From: Alitta virens
Taxonomy: Eukaryota; Annelida; Polychaeta; Phyllodocida; Nereididae
Direction: 5' to 3'
Assembly: GCA_932294295.1 (NCBI GenBank)
Contig: OW028575.1
Location: 37,574,253 to 37,638,252, forward strand
DNA: 64,000 bases
Part shown: piece after piece, positions 23,463-33,430 of the stretch
Layout of the letters: the number at the start of each line of letters is the position of its first letter
How positions within the stretch are numbered: the stretch's first letter is position 1
The notes under the pieces: generated by a model
The model's database searches: none
What the model saw: the letters and a program-made list of their open reading frames with translations, nothing else
Told to the model about the DNA's origin: nothing
Translations under genes and position numbers: made by a program

Positions 23463-24514
23463 GTCAAAAAAACCTGTGACCTGATTAAAGTCCTTTCGGA
23501 ATCCACCACTGCATCAACATGAATTAGCACAAGTCTATCAACTGTGGGTTGGTGAAGTCACCTTGAAATGGAGTTGCACTGTAGGACACCTGAATTCAAT
23601 GTGTCCTAGTTGTATTAAGTTTGTTCGTATAATACATAGAGTAATTACTATAAGATGAGACAATCAAAAGCAGCTTAATTGACAATATATATTGTACTGG
23701 CAAATACACAAGTAGACAGGAAACTTATTTCCATAAAAATTACTTATTTATAATTAACTTTTTCCTCCAGTGCATTTACAATACAGTAGACCATAATGAC
23801 ATTATTTTTTCGTACACCGTGTAATTGTCAGAGTGTAGCATTCACATGATCAAGACTGGAAGTGCAGACAACTATGAATTGCTGGTTCGTGCACAATGAA
23901 CATTGTCTCATGCAACGATTGGACCAAACAAAACGCATTCACATTGATCACGAACATTGCTCTGACATGGCATTCATTGTTAGGAAATACTGACTTGCAT
24001 TTTCCTGAATTTCGGCTTGCCTTGCAGCAACTCAAAATATTTTCCGAGAGCAATACATCACGACAATTTGAAACGAAGATAATAGTTGATAAGTTGCTTT
24101 AACCCATTAAAACATCGTATAGAATCACGAGAATTGTGTTATATAAATTTGAAACTACAGTGCAACCTGGGTTAAACGGTCAGCCAAGGGAAGCTGCTAA
24201 AGTCAGGTGCACTAGGTGAAGCTGACAGTTGGGATCTTGCAGCAATGATGTTTCAAATTGCAAACCCAGTTTTATGTGAATATTGGCATTTAATTTAATG
24301 CTTTTATTGGTGAATATTTTCACAGATATTGACTAATTGAAATTTGGTCCAATTGGTTGCACTTCTTGAATAAAAACTTCTTTTTTTTAAAAGTTAACAC
24401 TGCCAGCAGCACTAATAATAGATATATTCTAGGTTTCTAAGATTAGCACTACGTGGTCAAAATATATAATACCAATAATGATATTAAAACTTTAAATAAA
24501 AAGACGATGGAATA
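23463..24514. other. No gene seen; one tail module
   Basis: No supported gene. The GAGACAATCAAAAGCAG tail module with TTGTACTGGCAAATACAC lies at 23655-23710. Confidence 0.45.
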
Positions 24515-24572
24515 CCCAGTTAGCATTCCAAATCGTTTAACGACGCTGGCCCGATTTGGAATGCTTTCTGGG
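24515..24572. mobile_element. Minimal MITE, 58 bp, CCCAG family
   Basis: CCCAGTTAGCATTCCAAATC and GATTTGGAATGCTTTCTGGG form inverted ends with only about 17 bp between them. TA lies on both sides (24513-24514 and 24573-24574). It is the shortest member of the family at 16990 and 19393. Confidence 0.8.
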
Positions 24573-25038
24573 TAAGGGGCAAAAGATATGACAGGTGATC
24601 GAGTTTGTGTCTTTTGTTACACCCGCATTTGGTGATGCAATGTTACATAACACCAGACTACATGGCTGCCTAATCAAGATGCATTTACATAGTATTTCGT
24701 TCGAGGGAAATTGGACTGACCACTTAGTGATGACCACTAAGACAGGTTGATACTCCATCTAACTGTATATCACAAATTATGATGTGCAATAAAGTGGTTT
24801 TCACCTCATTTTAAACATCAACTACCTGAAACTACAACAAACCATTCCAAGCCATACCTAGCTGGAGACAGTCCTACATTACAATAAGCTTACGCTAACT
24901 TTATAAACCTTAACAGCTCAGAGGGGTTTCATCTGAAACACTTTTTTGTTACAAAACTAGCAGACACATTTATTGGTTCAATAACAATTTAATGCATTTC
25001 CTCTTTTAGGATGACCATAAGATTAAATAAAAGTAAAA

Positions 25039-25874
25039 TGTGGGGCAAAATGGGGTACTTGATTTAATTTTCAATATGGATTAGTAATATATTTAAAGTA
25101 TCCTATGAGCCTTTAATGTTAAGTGGCCAATACTTCTCGATTGCCAAGTCCTCAATATTGTGAGTTAAAGCTATTTTCAGGGGTAAAAAAAATGTTATGT
25201 GCCAGCTAGATAACTCATCCATATTTTCTGATTAAATGTGTCTCATTGTTTTTCATTGTATTTTCATGCTATGTAATTAGTTATTCCATGATGCAGTTTC
25301 CATAATAAAAATAGTTCGAGTGATTTAAAGTGATACTCCTTGAATCTATCTAAAAATTTACCCATTTCTTTTCTCCCAGAAAGTACTCACAATAGTTTGT
25401 AGTGACTGTCTAGTGTCATTACAGCAGGATTTCATTAATATTTAGCCCACTAAATCATGGTAAATCCACTTTTTGGTCAAGAGTGACAGTTACAAGAATC
25501 ATCCACTCAGAGCCATCTTCCTGTCACCAAGTGGGTCAGCACTGGTCAGTGGGAGCTGCAAGAATTTTGTAACCATGGCAACCTGGCAAGTCACCAGAGT
25601 CCAGGCCACTTTAAATTTGACCTAGTTCTATTGGTGGGCCACCTATAGAAAATAGAGGGCTAATTACTCCTTAATTAATAGAGATGACTTGATAGTATGC
25701 TTTTGGTAGAAATCTGTTGTCATATACAAGAGTGTAATGGCATTAACTCTGGGAATTTAGTTGAGGCCATATTTTCTACATGGGATTCAAGGAGTATCAC
25801 TTTAAAATAAATTGGGGGGAAATGGGGCCATAAGCAATGGTATCCCACCCATATGTTCCCGTTTTACCCCACAC
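25039..25874. mobile_element. Candidate element with GGGGCAAAATGGGG ends
   Basis: The left TGTGGGGCAAAATGGGGTAC and the right CCCGTTTTACCCCACA are inverted repeats that flank the TTAA MITE at 25329-25801. A second possible right end, CCCCATTATGCCCC, lies at 26212-26225. Boundaries and target duplication are unresolved. Confidence 0.4.
25329..25801. mobile_element. MITE with TTAA target duplication
   Basis: Perfect 18-bp inverted ends (AGTGATACTCCTTGAATC) are flanked by TTAA on both sides (25325-25328 and 25802-25805). TTAA duplication with no coding capacity fits a non-autonomous piggyBac or Kolobok element. It contains the RFX X-box-like GTAACCATGGCAAC at 25569-25582. Confidence 0.85.
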
Positions 25875-27002
25875 TGACTTTATTCATGAAACTAATCCAC
25901 AATAAAACATAATGTCAATTACACTCAAAATATTTAACTGAAAATCAACTATGGCAATTGTTCTTACAGAATGAATACCATACATCGATGAGTCACGTTC
26001 AATAGGCTATAATTTCAAATACCAAATAAGGTAAATATTAAGAAAATATGAAAACATTCGTTTTTTCATGGCAAACAACATTAAGTGTCTGCATCCTTCA
26101 AAATGACCGTCATGGAAGTCTTTGTGATGTAATCAGTAAATGTATGCCATTTAAATCTGCTGGCAGCGACAAAAAAATAAGATTATTTTCAATAACCCAT
26201 TGTGCTCCATGACCCCATTATGCCCCGCCTTCTCCGAATTGAATATTAAATACCGGTAATAGCGTGGCCTCAAAATTTACAAAAAGAATTTATGGAATAA
26301 ACATTAAAAAACTAGTCAAAAACTAGTCATCATGCAGTACATTAGTCTTAGCTTCCAGCAGACAGTTTATAGCTGCATTGTTTGGTTCAGCAGCACCTAG
26401 ACCAGTGATGTAAATTTGGTTGTCTAGCTCAGTCTAGCTTACGAAAGACTGAACATTCATAGGACATTAGTTGCACTGTTTGTGATCTTCCATGCATAAT
26501 AACAAAGAGGCTAACAAAGCTAATAGCGGAAATGAAAAGCTGTGTCATCTAATAAGGCTGCAATGGGCATTTTCAAGCACTTCCGGCCATGAACACAGAT
26601 TTGAGTCCCAGGAGCAGATATTGTGAATAAAAAAAAAATAAAAAAAATTGTTTTCTGATAATGAAAGATTCAAATCAGTTGATTATAAAGACCCACAGTT
26701 CACTTAAAAATTCAGCTGAAGCTCTCTATCATGATTTAAGACTACTTGCAAACGGGTCCAGTACCAATCAACAGGGATTTCATTTTCTATTCAAAATGGC
26801 TTAAATAACCAGGTTGTCGTAAATGTGAGGTGACTAATAAATCTAAAATGTATTTGTTATTTGTTAATGGGTTTACAACTAGATTGGCAGTATGGTGCAC
26901 GCATAATTCAACTTTACAATTACACTCTTGGAAGGCCAATACAGAGTACTACTAATAGCATTCAGCTATGAGTTCAAATGAATATTTACTTGTGAAAACC
27001 TG
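25875..27002. other. No gene seen
   Basis: AT-rich sequence up to the Harbinger insertion; no supported gene. Confidence 0.45.
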
Positions 27003-27005
27003 TTA
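27003..27005. repeat. Left target-site duplication of Harbinger (TTA)
   Basis: TTA immediately before the left terminus, repeated after the right terminus at 31727-31729. TTA/TAA is the target preference of PIF/Harbinger transposases. Confidence 0.92.
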
Positions 27006-27050
27006 AGGGGGTTTCACACATAGCCGGATCAGACGCAGGAGCGTCCCGGA
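27006..27050 (+). repeat. Harbinger left terminal inverted repeat
   Basis: 45 bp, identical to the reverse complement of 31682-31726. Confidence 0.95.
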
Positions 27051-27385
27051 ATGAAATTTCGTTAAATCCAGGGTGGTCCGGGCGAAAAAGTTAGAAATGT
27101 AAACAAACGAAATAATTGGGCGGTGTGGACACGAAGGCAAGACGGAGGCAACAAGGAGCAACACGGTCATGACACGGATGTGTACGGGTGCTACACGGAT
27201 ATGTACGGAGGAGCGCGGTTAAACAAGGAATGCGCCACGGTTGTAGCCGGAGGTAACACGACTGTGCCGGAGGCGGGCGGAGTGAACCGGATGTTACACG
27301 GGGCCTTCACAGATATACCCGATCTTTACACGATCTTACTACGATATCACTACGGAGTTAAGCGGTTTTCACCCGGATCACTCTG
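27051..27385. repeat. Left subterminal motif cluster
   Basis: About ten short CGGAG/CCGGA motifs and several ACACGG words (GACGGAGG, GCCGGAGG, TACGGAGT, ACACGGATG) lie in direct orientation just inside the left end. They are probably transposase or Myb-protein binding sites. The open frame across them is a by-product. Confidence 0.7.
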
Positions 27386-27481
27386 AAATTGGTATTTAAA
27401 CTGCCTGCGTTCCACTGTCCATCATTCCACTGCGGACTACCATACTGCAAAGTTGTTGCTGCTACTACAGAAAAATTGGAT

Positions 27482-28846
27482 ATGTCTTTATCACACTACG
27501 ACAGGGTGGAATTGGATTTGAAGTGCATGGACATGCAAGTCCAGCTATTGACTGCTGCTAATGATATAATTCTGCAAGAAGAACAGAAACTGCAAGACGA
27601 TGCAGAGAGGGCCACAACATCAACTGATGAAGATGACCTATTAGAAAATGCTGCTGCTGCACCAAGACGAAGAAGAAGAAGGCAAATGTGGGTGCGACCT
27701 TGGCTGCTAAGAAGACCTCTTTATGGGCAGTATGAAAAACTGATGGCTGAATTGACTGCAGAAGATGTGGGTGGCTTCAAGAATTTCATGAGGATGGAGC
27801 CTGACTTATTCCATGAAGTTCTTGCCAGAGTGGGACCTAGGATTACAAAGCAGGATACCTTTTGGAGGAGGGCCCTTGAACCTGGATTGAAACTGGCTAT
27901 TACCTTGCGCTACCTGGGTACGGGCAACAGCTACAAGTCTCTGCAGTATGGATCTAGGGTAGCCTTCAATACCATTTCTATCCTTGTCATCGAAGTCTGC
28001 CAGGCCATCATAGACGAGTACTCAGCAGAAGTCATGCAGTGTCCTGTAACCCCAGAAGCCTGGAAAGAAGTTGCCAATGGATTCTACAACAGATGGAACT
28101 TCCCCCACTGTGTCGGCGCCATTGATGGGAAGCACGTTGCCATCAGATGTCCTGCCAAGTCTGGATCCCTGTTCTACAACTACAAGGGAGTTTTCTCTAT
28201 TGTCCTACTGGCTGTAGTTGATGCTGAATACAAGTTCCTCTACGTTGACATTGTTGCTAGTGGATCAGGCTCAGATGCTGGAGTGTTTAGTCAGACAGAA
28301 TTGAAGGAAGCGCTACAAAGTGGGAACATTGGATTACCTGAACCAGATAACCTGCCTAATGATGACCAACCAGTGCCTTACTTCATAGTTGGGGATGATG
28401 CCTTTGGACTGCAGACTTGGATGATGAAGCCTCTGCCTCACAGGAACATGAGCATGGAAGACAGAATCTTCAACTACAGACTTTCTAGAGCTAGACGGGT
28501 GGTAGAGAATGCCTTTGGACTTTTGGCTGCCAGGTTCAGGTGTCTCCTCACAACAATGCCTCAAAGTCCTGACAGAGTGTGTACCATAACTCTTGCTTGC
28601 TGTGTGTTGCACAACCTACTGAGGGTGAGGTATCCAACTGCTCAAGTGAATGCTGTGGACCAGGAAAATGCCGACATCCATGAGATCATCCCAGGTGCAT
28701 GGAGGGAGAATGCTGCCAATCTACCAGACATGGGACATGTGTTCAGAGGCAACACCAACAGAGCAGCCAAGGAAATGCGGCAATACTTGGTCAGCTACGT
28801 GAACTCAGCAGCTGGGAGTGTACCATGGCAGCAAGACAAGATTTGA
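27482..28846 (+). CDS. Harbinger transposase (DDE_Tnp_4, HARBI1-like)
   Basis: A 454-residue DDE nuclease expected to cut and join the transposon ends. The ATG at 27482 is chosen because the frame is open upstream only to a TAA at 27359 and has no earlier ATG. The N-terminal third holds an acidic stretch, an arginine run (RRRRRR) and a helix-turn-helix (GTGNSYKSLQYGSRVAFNTI). Catalytic residues, numbered from this start: D215 in GAIDGKH, D265 in GSGSDAGVF and E342 in RRVVENAFG, the DDE pattern of the HARBI1/PIF group, with the RFRCL block following E342. Length is in the usual range for the family. No frameshift or stop, so it is potentially active. I see no intron. Its partner gene is on the opposite strand, about 250 bp downstream. 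Confidence 0.95.
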   Translation: MSLSHYDRVELDLKCMDMQVQLLTAANDIILQEEQKLQDDAERATTSTDEDDLLENAAAAPRRRRRRQMWVRPWLLRRPLYGQYEKLMAELTAEDVGGFKNFMRMEPDLFHEVLARVGPRITKQDTFWRRALEPGLKLAITLRYLGTGNSYKSLQYGSRVAFNTISILVIEVCQAIIDEYSAEVMQCPVTPEAWKEVANGFYNRWNFPHCVGAIDGKHVAIRCPAKSGSLFYNYKGVFSIVLLAVVDAEYKFLYVDIVASGSGSDAGVFSQTELKEALQSGNIGLPEPDNLPNDDQPVPYFIVGDDAFGLQTWMMKPLPHRNMSMEDRIFNYRLSRARRVVENAFGLLAARFRCLLTTMPQSPDRVCTITLACCVLHNLLRVRYPTAQVNAVDQENADIHEIIPGAWRENAANLPDMGHVFRGNTNRAAKEMRQYLVSYVNSAAGSVPWQQDKI

Positions 28847-29092
28847 AAACAACACGAATGATGTAAGTTTGAACATTTAATTAATAGCAAACTTCAGACT
28901 TCTGCAGCACACAAGTGCAAAAAATACACATCATTTAATTATTGTCATGTAATACAGTTTACATAAAAACATAAGTAAAAGTTCATTGTTCATTACATTA
29001 AACTTCATTGGTATACAGTTCACATGAAAACATAAGTAATAACAGTTCATTGTTCATTTCATTAAAGTTCATTGTTCATTTCCAGGTCAACA
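28847..29092. repeat. Gap between transposon genes with 62-bp tandem duplication
   Basis: Between the two stop codons, a unit of about 62 bp containing ACATAAGTAA and GTTCATTGTTCATT is present twice (about 28958-29018 and 29019-29080), followed by a third short piece. It may hold the polyadenylation signals of both genes; no perfect AATAAA is visible on either strand. Confidence 0.6.
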
Positions 29093-29888
29093 TTACTCGG
29101 TTGTGGTAGTTGGAGGCGTGGGCACCGAAAAGGAGGAGTTATGGTCATCACCACCAACCATTCCCCCCACACTAGTGTTCAACAAGTAGCTGGTGAGCGA
29201 AACATCCTGAGGCGTGCTGCAATCCTGTGGTGACATGGAAGGACGACCGTGAGAAGGACCTGAAGTCAACCAGGCCTGACTGATAATCGTAGAAGATGTC
29301 GCAGGAGGGGGGATCGGTGCAGGCACAGACGAAGAAGAAGGGGCAGACGACACGAGAGCCTGGGGCGAAGGGCCGGACGGAGTAGCGAACATCCGGGCAG
29401 CAGGGCTGGATGAATGCTGTGCGAACATCTGGGCAGCAGGGCTGGAAGAATGCTGTGCGAACATCTGGGCAGCAGGGCTGGAAGAATGCTGTGTGAACAT
29501 CTGGGCAGCAGGGCTGGAAGAATGCTGATGATGAGGGAACATCTGCACAGGAGGACCGGATGAACTGGCTGTAGTAGCAGGAGCAGGGAAGACGAACTGC
29601 TGCTGCTGCTGCTGAGGGACAGGAGGCAGAAACTGATGATACTGCTGTTGCTGTTGCAGTTGCTGTTGCTGCTGCTGTTGCTGTTGCTGCTGGCGCTTGC
29701 GACGATACGCCTGCTTAAACTGCATCAGGTTGTTTAAGGTTTGCGCCTGGTAATCCCACCAAGTGTCTGTGTCCATCTGCATCATCTCGTGGTAGATCAT
29801 GTCCGTGAACACCCTCTTGGACAAGCTGCCTGAGTCCGTTGGCTGACTCAACTTGCTGTGCATGTCCCTCGGTGGCTTTTTCAATCAG
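29093..29888 (-). CDS. Harbinger Myb-like protein, 3' exon (glutamine-rich)
   Basis: The last exon of the transposon's second gene. It follows a strong acceptor (TTTTTTCCTATTTCCAG, exon from 29888). The good reading frame, from about 29881 to the stop at 29093, encodes a conserved-looking helical block (SGSLSKRVFTDMIYHEMMQM, then WWDYQAQTLNNLMQFKQAYR). A CAG/CAA-encoded glutamine run follows, then four imperfect copies of a QHSSSPAAQMF unit and a serine/proline/threonine-rich tail. Joined to the phase-0 donor at 30139, however, this acceptor gives a different frame that stops after about 55 codons. Either a one-base insertion lies in the A5 run at 29877-29881, or splicing uses the AG just after that run (exon from 29875), which restores the frame. 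Confidence 0.75.
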
Positions 29889-30138
29889 CTGGAAATAGGA
29901 AAAAACACAACATTAGAGTAAGTCACATGGCAACTGCAATAGCATGTGCATTATTGACAATGTACTGAAAAGACACATCACCATACAGTGAACACTGGAA
30001 GTGCCAAGAAACAAAGCTACCACTTTCTACTATGGAAAAGCTACAACTTTAAAATGCAAGATTACAATTACAACTTTAAACTGCAACATTACAATACGAT
30101 TATCTTGATTATCATGGCAACTGAAGCAGTATACTTAC

Positions 30139-31011
30139 CTGAATGACAGCTTGTGTAGCAATTCCATCTCCACTAGCTGCAAGGCTTGATGAATCACGGT
30201 CATGATGATGACGAGGCTGACGTCTGGACGTCTTCTTGCTTGGAGGAGGGGCCCCCATCTTCCTCCTGCTGCTGCTGCTGTCGCCCTTGTAAGGCCCACC
30301 CTTGGACCTGCTTGTATCTGAATCCCTGCCACCATCATCCGAACTATCCACAATGACCTCCTAAGCTTCAGATGTGTCATCCTCAGTGGTAGGTCTGTTG
30401 CTGCTGGATGGAGTTTTGGCTGATAAGCTCTGGGAAAGCTGCCCACCTTTCTTTCTTTTCCCAGCATCAACCCTCTTGATGTGGCATTCGAGGTAGCCGA
30501 AATTCTCCATGATCCAGTTGTCCCGGTCTGTCAGGATTCTGGCGGCCCCACCAGAAGGCTTCTTGCTTGGATCCGTCAGCTTCCCAACTGAAGTGCGCAT
30601 TGAGTCAATCCAAGTTTTCAGCTGCTGCGCAGTACAACCCAGCTCCTTCGCCTTCTGGTCTATCATTCGCGATTTGATGTCTGTCCGCTTGTATTGAGCA
30701 AGCCGCCGGTTATACAACATCTCCTGGGAACGGTACCAGTCGACCACATCTTGTTCCTGGTCATCTGTCAGGTTCAGGGCTTTCTTTTTCTGCCTCTTCG
30801 CTTTTGCTGCAGGTGGGGGTGGAGCTGCAGTAGGAGGTACTGCAGGTTCAGCAGGTACAACTGGCCCAGGTAAATCTGGCATGCCTTGCGGACTTTGCGG
30901 TCTTGAAGAGGTATTACTGGCTGCATCTTCTTCAACAGCAGCAGGTGGTGCAGGTTCCTCTTGCACAACAGTCTTCTTGCCAGGCCTCCCCTTTCCTCTC
31001 CTAGGTGGCAT
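30139..31011 (-). CDS. Harbinger Myb/SANT-like DNA-binding protein, 5' exon (interrupted)
   Basis: The start is the ATG at 31011 in an excellent context (ACCACCATGC). Residues 7-13 (KGRPGKK) resemble an AT-hook. About residues 14-80 are a proline/alanine-rich linker ending in a basic patch (KRQKKK). Residues 81-145 form a Myb/SANT-like trihelix (LTDDQEQDVVDWYRSQ, W92, W134, ending KTWIDSMRT), the DNA-binding domain of Harbinger partner proteins. The frame meets a TAG at 30363-30361 after 216 residues but stays open in the same frame, with similar acidic/serine composition, to a consensus donor (CATTCAG|GTAAGTAT) at 30139. The TAG therefore looks like a nonsense mutation, or an intron I cannot place removes it. 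The gene is probably inactive in this copy. Confidence 0.85.
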
Positions 31012-31157
31012 GGTGGTTAATTCAAGAAACGGCAGTAGCAGCTGCAGCAATCCAGAAGGCAATATCCAGAAGAAATGGTGGATGATAAATCAATTAATTC
31101 GATGATCAACGATGAACGGCGGGCGGTGGAATGATGCTTCTCCAAAGACGGCGGTTG

Positions 31158-31165
31158 TATATATA
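31158..31165 (-). promoter_or_regulatory. TATA box candidate for the Myb-like gene
   Basis: TATATATA on the minus strand about 150 bp upstream of the ATG at 31011, in otherwise GC-rich sequence. Confidence 0.5.
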
Positions 31166-31169
31166 CTCA

Positions 31170-31681
31170 GGCATCCGTACTCACTCCGTGTCAGTTTAAT
31201 TAACTCCGTCTTGACATCTTGTTCACTCCTGTATGTCCGCATTGACCTTGTGTGACACCGTGTACTTAACGGAGTTAACCGGGTCAAGCAAATGACATGT
31301 AAACCCGCTTTCCCTGTTCACTCCGTTTAGACTCCGTGTTGGTCCTAGTTCACTCGTGTGGAACCGAGTTGCTCCTTGTGCTCTCCGGAGCGTACTTTTC
31401 ACGCCCGGTTGACGCCGGACTTAGCCGGAGATCACACAAAGTATTTCGGTGTCAATACGGAGGTCCCCGGAGATCGACGGAGTCTACTGGGAGTCTACAC
31501 GGACCAACACGGATTTAACTATTCCGGGATCTCCGGCATGAAAAATTAAACATGTTTAATTTTTTTGCCGGAGTCCCCCGGTGTTACCGGACCATGCCGG
31601 ACAATGCCGGACACTCCCGGACATGAACAAGATGTCTATACGCCTTTCCCCGGAGTATGCGGGAGTATTCCGGAGTTGTCC
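31170..31681. repeat. Right subterminal motif cluster
   Basis: More than twenty CTCCG/CGGAG and CCGGA motifs (such as CTCCGTGT, TACGGAGG, GCCGGAC twice, CCCGGAG) lie within about 500 bp inside the right end, many as inverted pairs like CTCCGGAG. The words match the left cluster. Confidence 0.75.
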
Positions 31682-31726
31682 TCCGGGACGCTCCTGCGTC
31701 TGATCCGGCTATGTGTGAAACCCCCT
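31682..31726 (-). repeat. Harbinger right terminal inverted repeat
   Basis: 45 bp, perfect match to the left end; followed by the TTA duplication at 31727-31729. Confidence 0.95.
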
Positions 31727-31729
31727 TTA

Positions 31730-32067
31730 GGCTTATTCCAGATTTCTTTACTGTTCAAAACCACCAACTGGTATACTTTGTAAATCCTTCATTTCTTATG
31801 GACACAAACAATTGAGGGTGCAACATAAACTTGACATGAAACACCGAGGTATTTGAAATGGATTGCTTTTTTTTTTCCTTTTTTTTTTTGACTGGCATTT
31901 CTCCAATGCCATCACCCTCATTTGCAAGTACTTTGCATTTTCACTGAATCAAGTCATTGAGTTTCAGAGGAATCTGCCTCACCATGCTTGCTGGTCTGGG
32001 ACAAACGTGGAACTGCTGGAGTCTGACTGATGCCACGTTGCACTTTTGCCTCCCAGCCAATGTCACG
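31730..32067. other. No gene seen; T-rich run
   Basis: Flanking sequence with poly-T at 31869-31890. No supported gene. Confidence 0.5.
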
Positions 32068-32112
32068 TCTATCTATCTATCTATCTATCTACCTATCTAT
32101 CTATCTAACTGC

Positions 32113-32144
<32 letters not shown>

Positions 32145-32273
32145 GTCTATCTGTCTATCTGTCTATCTATCTATCTGTCTATCTATATATCTATCTATCT
32201 GTCTATCTATCTATCTGTCTTTCTATCTATCTGTCTATCTGTCTATCTATATATCTGTCTATCTGTCCATCTG

Positions 32274-32308
<35 letters not shown>

Positions 32309-32317
32309 GTCTATCTG

Positions 32318-32352
<35 letters not shown>

Positions 32353-32440
32353 GTCTATCTATCTATCTGTCTATCTGTCCATCTGTCCATCTATCTATCT
32401 ATCTATCTATCTGTCTGTGTATCTGTGTATCTGTCTATCC

Positions 32441-32476
<36 letters not shown>

Positions 32477-32485
32477 GTGTATCTG

Positions 32486-32520
<35 letters not shown>

Positions 32521-32521
32521 G

Positions 32522-32552
<31 letters not shown>

Positions 32553-32718
32553 GTCTATCTATCTATCTATCTATCTGTCTGTCTATATATCTATCTATCT
32601 ATCTATCTGTCTATCTATCTATCTATCTATCTATCTGTCTATCTATCTATCTATCTATCTGTCTATCTGTCTATCTGTCTATCTGTCTATCTATCTATCC
32701 ATCTATCCATCTATCTAT
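32068..32718. repeat. CTAT/CTGT microsatellite, about 650 bp
   Basis: A long tetranucleotide array of CTAT with frequent CTGT and some CCAT, TATA and CTTT variants. It gives long repetitive frames reading YLSIYLSI and similar on the plus strand, which are not genes. Confidence 0.97.
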
Positions 32719-33255
32719 TCAATATGGTTGACGAGCAGGACCTGGTGATATTTCACATGGATGAGACAATATTCAAGGAATACCTCATATGGTCGCCAGT
32801 ACCAGAGCAAGAACTCTGGCAACAACAGAGCACTGTTTACCCTACATGTGGAGTATAGTACATTGTACCTGTAGATGTGAAAAGACTAATTTCCAAAAAA
32901 TAATAACCGTTTAATAGTACAATGTATGCTTTTTGTCGGGAGTAGAGTTGCTCGCCAATAAAGTTACTGTCCAACAGAGTAAAAAGAACTTTACTCTCTT
33001 CATACAGGGTAGGGTACTTTTACGTCAATAGAAATCATCTTGGACATATAAGGTTCTCTACTGCACTCTGTTTTTCCCCAATATGTCCTTGGACTCCTGT
33101 TATATCATTTGCAGATTTCTGGAAGTGGAAAAGCAAGTTGTGTGCAACACAAGGTCGTGAGGATCAGGAGTTTTCCAGACACAGGGAAGACAAAGGATTC
33201 TAATGACCTTGGATTTAGCTGTATCAGCCATTGACAAATTAAGACTAGGTTCGAC
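32719..33255. other. No gene seen
   Basis: No supported gene or clear repeat. Confidence 0.45.
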
Positions 33256-33430
33256 TCTAGACCGATGCATCAGTCCCTCGTACTCCATTTCTCTGCTGAG
33301 GCAAGGAAAAGATCCCACTAATGGGGTAAATGTATAGCATGGTGTGGACTCCAAACTTTATCATCACCTTATTACATTTGCTTCTGGCCGCTGGTCATAT
33401 AAGCTGCTAAGCGAGTTACATTGAGATATT
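33256..33430 (+). mobile_element. SINE-1 copy, headless, type I tail
   Basis: Central domain CTGCTGAGGCAAGGAAAAG, then AATGGGGTAAATGTATAGC, then GGTGTGGACTCCAAAC, and tail GGTCATATAAGCTGCTAAGC. Confidence 0.78.

Larger units (their letters stand above)
27006..31726. mobile_element. PIF/Harbinger DNA transposon, complete copy
   Basis: A 4721-bp element bounded by perfect 45-bp terminal inverted repeats (27006-27050 and 31682-31726, outermost bases AGGGGGTTTCACACATAGCC) and TTA target duplications. It holds the two genes usual for this superfamily, convergently arranged: a DDE transposase on the plus strand and a Myb/SANT-like DNA-binding protein on the minus strand. In characterised Harbingers both proteins are needed for transposition, the Myb-like one binding the ends and carrying the transposase into the nucleus. 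The element is GC- and CpG-richer than its surroundings. Identical inverted ends and an intact transposase frame indicate a fairly young insertion. Confidence 0.97.

Noticed and set aside
27123..27386. Open frame upstream of the Harbinger transposase
   Set aside because: It lies wholly in the subterminal motif cluster, has repeat-driven composition and ends before the transposase start.
27389..27481. N-terminal extension of the transposase
   Set aside because: The frame is open but has no ATG; the first ATG is at 27482.
28334..28612. Minus-strand open frame inside the transposase
   Set aside because: Antisense shadow of a conserved coding region.
31957..32748. Two long overlapping open frames of YLSIYLS type
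   Set aside because: They are translations of the CTAT/CTGT microsatellite; a tetranucleotide array has open frames in several phases.
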